A stretch of 8,878 nt of DNA from Acidobacteriota bacterium. Lineage in GTDB: Bacteria; Acidobacteriota; JAAYUB01; JAMOQF01. The notes beneath the pieces are model-generated. The model worked only from the letters and a program-made list of their open reading frames with translations. It was not told the DNA's origin and did not search any database. The stretch spans positions 1 to 8,878 of the forward strand of contig JALULU010000224.1 in NCBI GenBank assembly GCA_027040585.1, in the 5' to 3' direction. Both the position numbers and the translations under genes were made by a program. This document shows, piece after piece, positions 6,286 to 8,878 of this stretch (its first letter is position 1; every line of letters starts with the position of its first letter).

Positions 6286-6314
6286 ATTTTTGTACACCAC
6301 CACCACCAATTTTT

Positions 6315-6325
6315 TGCCTGGCACC
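6315..6325 (-). repeat. GGTGCCAGGCA repeat copy
   Basis: Exact consensus on the minus strand, followed there by an A-run and a GGTGGTGGTGGTG tract. Starts 40 bases after the previous copy. Confidence 0.78.
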
Positions 6326-6371
6326 ATATCAATATGGGGCATGTCTTCGATAAAATCAAGGTATAAAATAT

Positions 6372-6382
6372 TGCCTGGCACC
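6372..6382 (-). repeat. GGTGCCAGGCA repeat copy
   Basis: Exact consensus on the minus strand, preceded there by GAAAAT. Starts 57 bases after the previous copy. Confidence 0.78.
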
Positions 6383-6415
6383 ATTTTCAATTTTATTCCC
6401 AAAAATTTTTCTTTC

Positions 6416-6426
6416 TGCCTGGCACC
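6416..6426 (-). repeat. GGTGCCAGGCA repeat copy
   Basis: Exact consensus on the minus strand, preceded there by GAGAT. Last copy of the cluster, about 120 bases before the cytochrome start codon. Confidence 0.78.
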
Positions 6427-6548
6427 ATCTCTCCACGATAACTAAACCACCCTATTTCTCCAAAGTTACAAATTAAAAACTCAGCATCTTTTTCTTTTTA
6501 TGTTAAAATTATAGTGTAAAATATATTTAAAACGCCCTGGAGGTGTTT

Positions 6549-7883
6549 ATGTTAAAAAAAATTTCATTTTTTATTTTTCTTTTAATTTCATCTTTTACAC
6601 TTTTATTCTCAGCGGAGATGGGGAAATACAAATACAGTGATTTCAGCAAGCCTAAAAAATGTGGGATGTGCCACAGACAGATCTATCAGGAGTGGAAGGA
6701 GAGCATGATGGCAAAATCCTTTACACACAGCTGGGATGATGTGGAGTACTTTAAATTGGCTTTACCACACGCTTTAAAATTTTCCAAAGTGGCTGGTGTT
6801 AAAGGTGGATGTATTGCCTGTCATTCTCCAATTGCCTTTTTAAGTGGAGATATTCCACCAAAATCACCAAATGCAAAGACACGTGCAAATGAAGGTGTAA
6901 GTTGTGAGGTGTGTCATAACATAACAGGTACAAGTAAAAAAACTCCCTATAATTTTAGCTATACAATAAAACCTGGAGATGTAAAACAGGGACCGAGAAA
7001 GGTTTCAGATGCTCCTCATGAAGTTCACTATTCACCATTTTTGAAGACTCCTGAGTTTTGTGCTACCTGTCACGACGAGGCAAGTCCCTACGGTGCGTGG
7101 GTTAAAAGCACCTATAGAGAGTGGAAAAATGGTCCCTATGCAAAAGAGGGGACAACCTGTCAGGATTGCCACATGTATAAAGGTCCAGGAATGGTAGCAA
7201 ATGGGAAATTTAGAAAGGATATGTACCACCACGTATTTCACGGTGCACACTTTAGAAATAAATTGAGAGGTGCAGTGGATGTAGGCTTATATGTTAACAG
7301 GAAAAAGGTCTATGCAGGTAGGACTTTAAAGATAAGGGCAGAGCTTTTTAATGGCAAAGTTGGACACTATATTCCTTCAGGATCAACAGAAGAGAGGATG
7401 CTATGGCTTGAGGTTTGGGCAATTGATTCATCCGGGCATAAATTCTCTATCCCTGTTAAGAAGAAAGGATTTAAAGGTGAAAAGTATACAATTGCCAATT
7501 CAAAAGTTTATGCATATCAGGCAATGGGTAAAATTTTAAATATTAAGGGATTTAAAGGACTTAAAAGAGATGGTGATCTCCCGGATGGTGCAAGGATTTT
7601 CAGGAAACCATTTTTGGATCCAGATGGAAATATGACGATATGTCAGTGGTACACAGCGAAAAATACGGTTGTTGACTATAGAATTGGTCCAAGGGAGACA
7701 AAGGTTGAAGAATATGTTTGGAAAATACCGGAAAACATAAAATCAGGCGTTGTAAAAATTGAGGCAAGTCTATACTATAGCCTTGTTCCATCATCTGTAG
7801 GAAAATTTTTAAAACTTCCAAAAAGTGAATATACTCCAATGCTTGTAAATAGGTCAGAGGTTAAAGTTAAGGTTTTAAAATAA
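6549..7883 (+). CDS. Secreted five-heme c-type cytochrome (cytochrome c554-like)
   Basis: Exported electron-transfer protein of 444 residues. A signal peptide (MLKKIS, then a Phe/Leu/Ile core, ending near FSA at about 22) directs it to the periplasm or cell surface. Five CXXCH heme c sites are present: CGMCH (38-42), CIACH (88-92), CEVCH (119-123), CATCH (171-175) and CQDCH (204-208). Further His residues (MYHHVFHGAHF, about 225-235) may be axial ligands. After residue 240 a beta-rich domain with GHYIPSGSTEERMLWLEVW is heme-free, a combination seen in cytochrome c554-type multiheme proteins. The redox partner is unknown. The ribosome binding site GGAGG (6539-6543) runs into an in-frame GTG (6543), so ATG 6549 is the likely start. 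A strong terminator follows directly, so this gene is probably transcribed alone. Maturation genes are not in the window. Confidence 0.92.
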   Translation: MLKKISFFIFLLISSFTLLFSAEMGKYKYSDFSKPKKCGMCHRQIYQEWKESMMAKSFTHSWDDVEYFKLALPHALKFSKVAGVKGGCIACHSPIAFLSGDIPPKSPNAKTRANEGVSCEVCHNITGTSKKTPYNFSYTIKPGDVKQGPRKVSDAPHEVHYSPFLKTPEFCATCHDEASPYGAWVKSTYREWKNGPYAKEGTTCQDCHMYKGPGMVANGKFRKDMYHHVFHGAHFRNKLRGAVDVGLYVNRKKVYAGRTLKIRAELFNGKVGHYIPSGSTEERMLWLEVWAIDSSGHKFSIPVKKKGFKGEKYTIANSKVYAYQAMGKILNIKGFKGLKRDGDLPDGARIFRKPFLDPDGNMTICQWYTAKNTVVDYRIGPRETKVEEYVWKIPENIKSGVVKIEASLYYSLVPSSVGKFLKLPKSEYTPMLVNRSEVKVKVLK

Positions 7884-7886
7884 TTT

Positions 7887-7909
7887 AAGGGGGATTTTTC
7901 CCCCTTTTT
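7887..7909 (+). terminator. Strong intrinsic terminator after the cytochrome gene
   Basis: AAGGGGGA (7887-7894) pairs perfectly with TCCCCCTT (7899-7906) around a TTTT loop; together with the end of the right arm the T-tract is TTTTT (7905-7909). It begins three bases after the cytochrome stop and ends ten bases before the next start codon, leaving no room for a promoter between them. Confidence 0.9.
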
Positions 7910-7919
7910 AAGGTTTTTT

Positions 7920-8372
7920 ATGGTTTTTAAAATAGTTATTCCCATTATTATTTTTCTCTTTTTATTGTTTTTTCTTTTAAATTCTATATTTAAAAGGGCA
8001 AGGAGAGAGTTATTTGAGAGATTAGACAGTCGTTTTGGAATTGAGAACTTAATTTTGTATTCTACAAGTGCCAACTACTTTGGTAGAAAATCTAAGGGAA
8101 TGATGCAGGTAAGGGGAAATGGTGCACTTGCCCTTACAGAAGAGGGCATATTTTTTCAAATGGCCATGCCCGATGAGGAATTTTTTATAAACTATTCTGA
8201 TATTTTATCAGCTGATGTAAGGAAGAGTTTTTTGGGGAAAAGTGTATTTAAACCACTTTTGCATCTTGAATTTAAGTCAAATGGAGAAACTGATGAGGTT
8301 GCATGGTATGTTGAAAATCCAGAGGAATGGGTAGAAACTATTTTAAAGATAAAAGATGAAAAGAGCGTTTAA
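7920..8372 (+). CDS. Small membrane-anchored protein with PH-like domain, function unknown
   Basis: A protein of 150 residues that I do not recognise by name. Residues 1-23 are an uncleaved-looking transmembrane helix followed by a basic KRARRE stretch, so the rest should lie in the cytoplasm. Residues about 55-145 form a beta-rich region: GNGALALTEEGIFFQM, then FFINYSDILSADV, LLHLEFKS, VAWYVENPEEW and a closing helix. The strand, 'I.YSDI', strand, 'NPEEWVETIL' helix order resembles bacterial PH/GRAM-like domains; this is pattern judgement only. An AAGG ribosome binding site (7910-7913) directly follows the terminator. The next gene overlaps its end by 17 bases. Expression must come from read-through of the terminator or from a promoter inside the cytochrome gene. 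Confidence 0.8.
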   Translation: MVFKIVIPIIIFLFLLFFLLNSIFKRARRELFERLDSRFGIENLILYSTSANYFGRKSKGMMQVRGNGALALTEEGIFFQMAMPDEEFFINYSDILSADVRKSFLGKSVFKPLLHLEFKSNGETDEVAWYVENPEEWVETILKIKDEKSV

Positions 8373-8586
8373 ACCATTAGAATATGTAAAATGTTATGAA
8401 GGATATAGGGGGGCTGAAAAGCCACTTGAATTTAAATATAATGGAAAAGAGTTTTTAGTCAGTAAAATTTTATCCACCTGGGTAGAGGAGGATTTAAAAA
8501 GGTTTTTTAAGGTGGAAGATTCGAGTAAAAACGTTTTTTTACTCTGCTATGATGAGAAAAAGGGAAAGTGGTCTATAGTTGATTAA
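8356..8586 (+). CDS. Small conserved-looking protein of 76 residues (DUF6504-like?)
   Basis: It starts at ATG 8356, inside the preceding gene in the +1 frame (17-base overlap), typical of translational coupling; no separate ribosome binding site is evident. The sequence has VKCYEGYRGAEKPLEFKYNG, a central ILSTWVEEDLKRFFKVE, and an end VFLLCYDEKKGKWSIVD. The CY.GY..xEKPLxF...G then W then strand order reminds me of the small beta-barrel family DUF6504 (CYSGY..DERPxxF), so it is probably a genuine conserved protein, but function is unknown. Its stop codon overlaps the stop of the convergent gene within TTAA 8583-8586. Confidence 0.75.
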   Translation: MKRAFKPLEYVKCYEGYRGAEKPLEFKYNGKEFLVSKILSTWVEEDLKRFFKVEDSSKNVFLLCYDEKKGKWSIVD

Positions 8587-8878
8587 TAATCTGGATTTGC
8601 CCCCGTTAATTGATGAATGATTTCACACACCTTTTCAGGTTCATCAGTTCCAATATAGAATTTCTTTCCATTTTTAAATTTTAAATCAACTACCTTTAGC
8701 CCTGAAACATTATACATCCAGCCCCCGGGGATTCTTTTTATTCCCCAGCCATAAAATATATTTATTTTAGAAGGGGTGCAGTAGGCAATTTCTGAGAGTT
8801 CAATCTTTTTTCTTATAATTCCAATTCCAAAATATACCAGGAGTTCCGTAGGTGTAATTACAACTGTAAGGGAAATAA
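8583..8878 (-). CDS. PH-like domain protein, 5' end beyond the window
   Basis: An open frame of 97 codons plus stop (8585-8583) enters from the right edge; the start lies outside. The visible part reads as a PH-like beta domain: LTVVITPTELLVYFGIGIIR, KIELSEIAYC, then YGWGIKRIPGGWMYNVSG, VVDLKFKNGKKFYIGTDEPE and a final helix VCEIIHQL. The 'YGWGIRxxPGGWxYNVSG...V.L.x.NGxxFxIGTDEP' pattern is one I associate with small bacterial PH-domain membrane proteins, whose missing N-terminus would usually hold two transmembrane helices. That last point is inference. It converges tail-to-tail with the 76-residue gene and has no terminator between them. Confidence 0.82.
   Translation of the reverse strand, partial: ISLTVVITPTELLVYFGIGIIRKKIELSEIAYCTPSKINIFYGWGIKRIPGGWMYNVSGLKVVDLKFKNGKKFYIGTDEPEKVCEIIHQLTGANPDY

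Larger units (their letters stand above)
6085..6548. other. Intergenic region carrying the repeat cluster
   Basis: These 464 bases contain no credible gene. A 79-codon minus-strand open frame (6120-6359) is written largely through the repeats and a (CAC)n tract (6295-6307), has low-complexity Trp content and no ribosome binding site, so I reject it. Contents are a weak hairpin (6084-6106), six related repeat units (6189-6426) all reading the same way on the minus strand, and a possible extended -10 (TGTTAAAAT, 6501-6509) before the cytochrome gene without a convincing -35. Confidence 0.7.

Noticed and set aside
6120..6359. 79-codon minus-strand open frame across the right repeat cluster
   Set aside because: It runs through the repeats and the (CAC)n tract, giving low-complexity residues such as a Trp run, and lacks a ribosome binding site.
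6189..6426. CRISPR array
   Set aside because: The repeated unit is only 11 bases, spacing varies from 19 to 67 bases, units are mutated, and no cas genes are present.
7775..8074. 99-codon minus-strand open frame across the terminator at 7887-7909
   Set aside because: It overlaps two better-supported plus-strand genes and the terminator and has no recognisable domain.

Overview
The window is low-GC bacterial chromosome with short, tightly packed genes and strong AGGAGGTG-type ribosome binding sites. Several traits suggest an anaerobic, possibly thermophilic, environmental bacterium with a periplasm: a secreted five-heme c-type cytochrome, a family-4-like Fe-S uracil-DNA glycosylase, a B12/radical-SAM enzyme, a CGGC-domain protein and a crcB-DUF190 pair. 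A Holophagae/Acidobacteria-like or deltaproteobacterial-type lineage would fit, but this is inference; there is no marker gene in the window.

Layout. A minus-strand gene for a secreted lectin/glucanase-fold protein runs off the left edge (1-486) and has a near-consensus promoter (520-548). A 363-bp gap follows, carrying short GGTGCCAGGCA-type palindromic repeats. Then come, all on the plus strand: mgtE (Mg2+ transporter), a B12-binding radical SAM protein with a DUF4070-like tail, a CGGC-domain protein, a uracil-DNA glycosylase with an unusual Cys-containing C-terminal extension, crcB (fluoride channel) and a DUF190 protein. A second gap of 464 bp (6085-6548) holds a cluster of six repeat units, all in the same orientation. 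After it come a five-heme secreted cytochrome, a strong intrinsic terminator, a membrane-anchored PH-like small protein overlapping a 76-residue protein, and, convergent with these, the 3' part of a second PH-like gene that runs off the right edge. The last two genes share a TTAA containing both stop codons.

How the genes work together. The region is mostly housekeeping and ion homeostasis (Mg2+, F-), DNA repair and redox, not one pathway. crcB-DUF190 is a clear translationally tight pair. The CGGC and UDG genes are adjacent, and each is preceded by a CTTAAG-centred palindrome, which could mean common control.

The most unusual material is the family of 11-13 bp near-palindromes. There are twelve recognisable copies. 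Eleven are intergenic, and one lies inside the reading frame at the left edge. In the UDG, the motif-1 Glu is replaced by Gln and there is a four-Cys tail. No CRISPR array, tRNA, rRNA, transposase gene or riboswitch was recognised.
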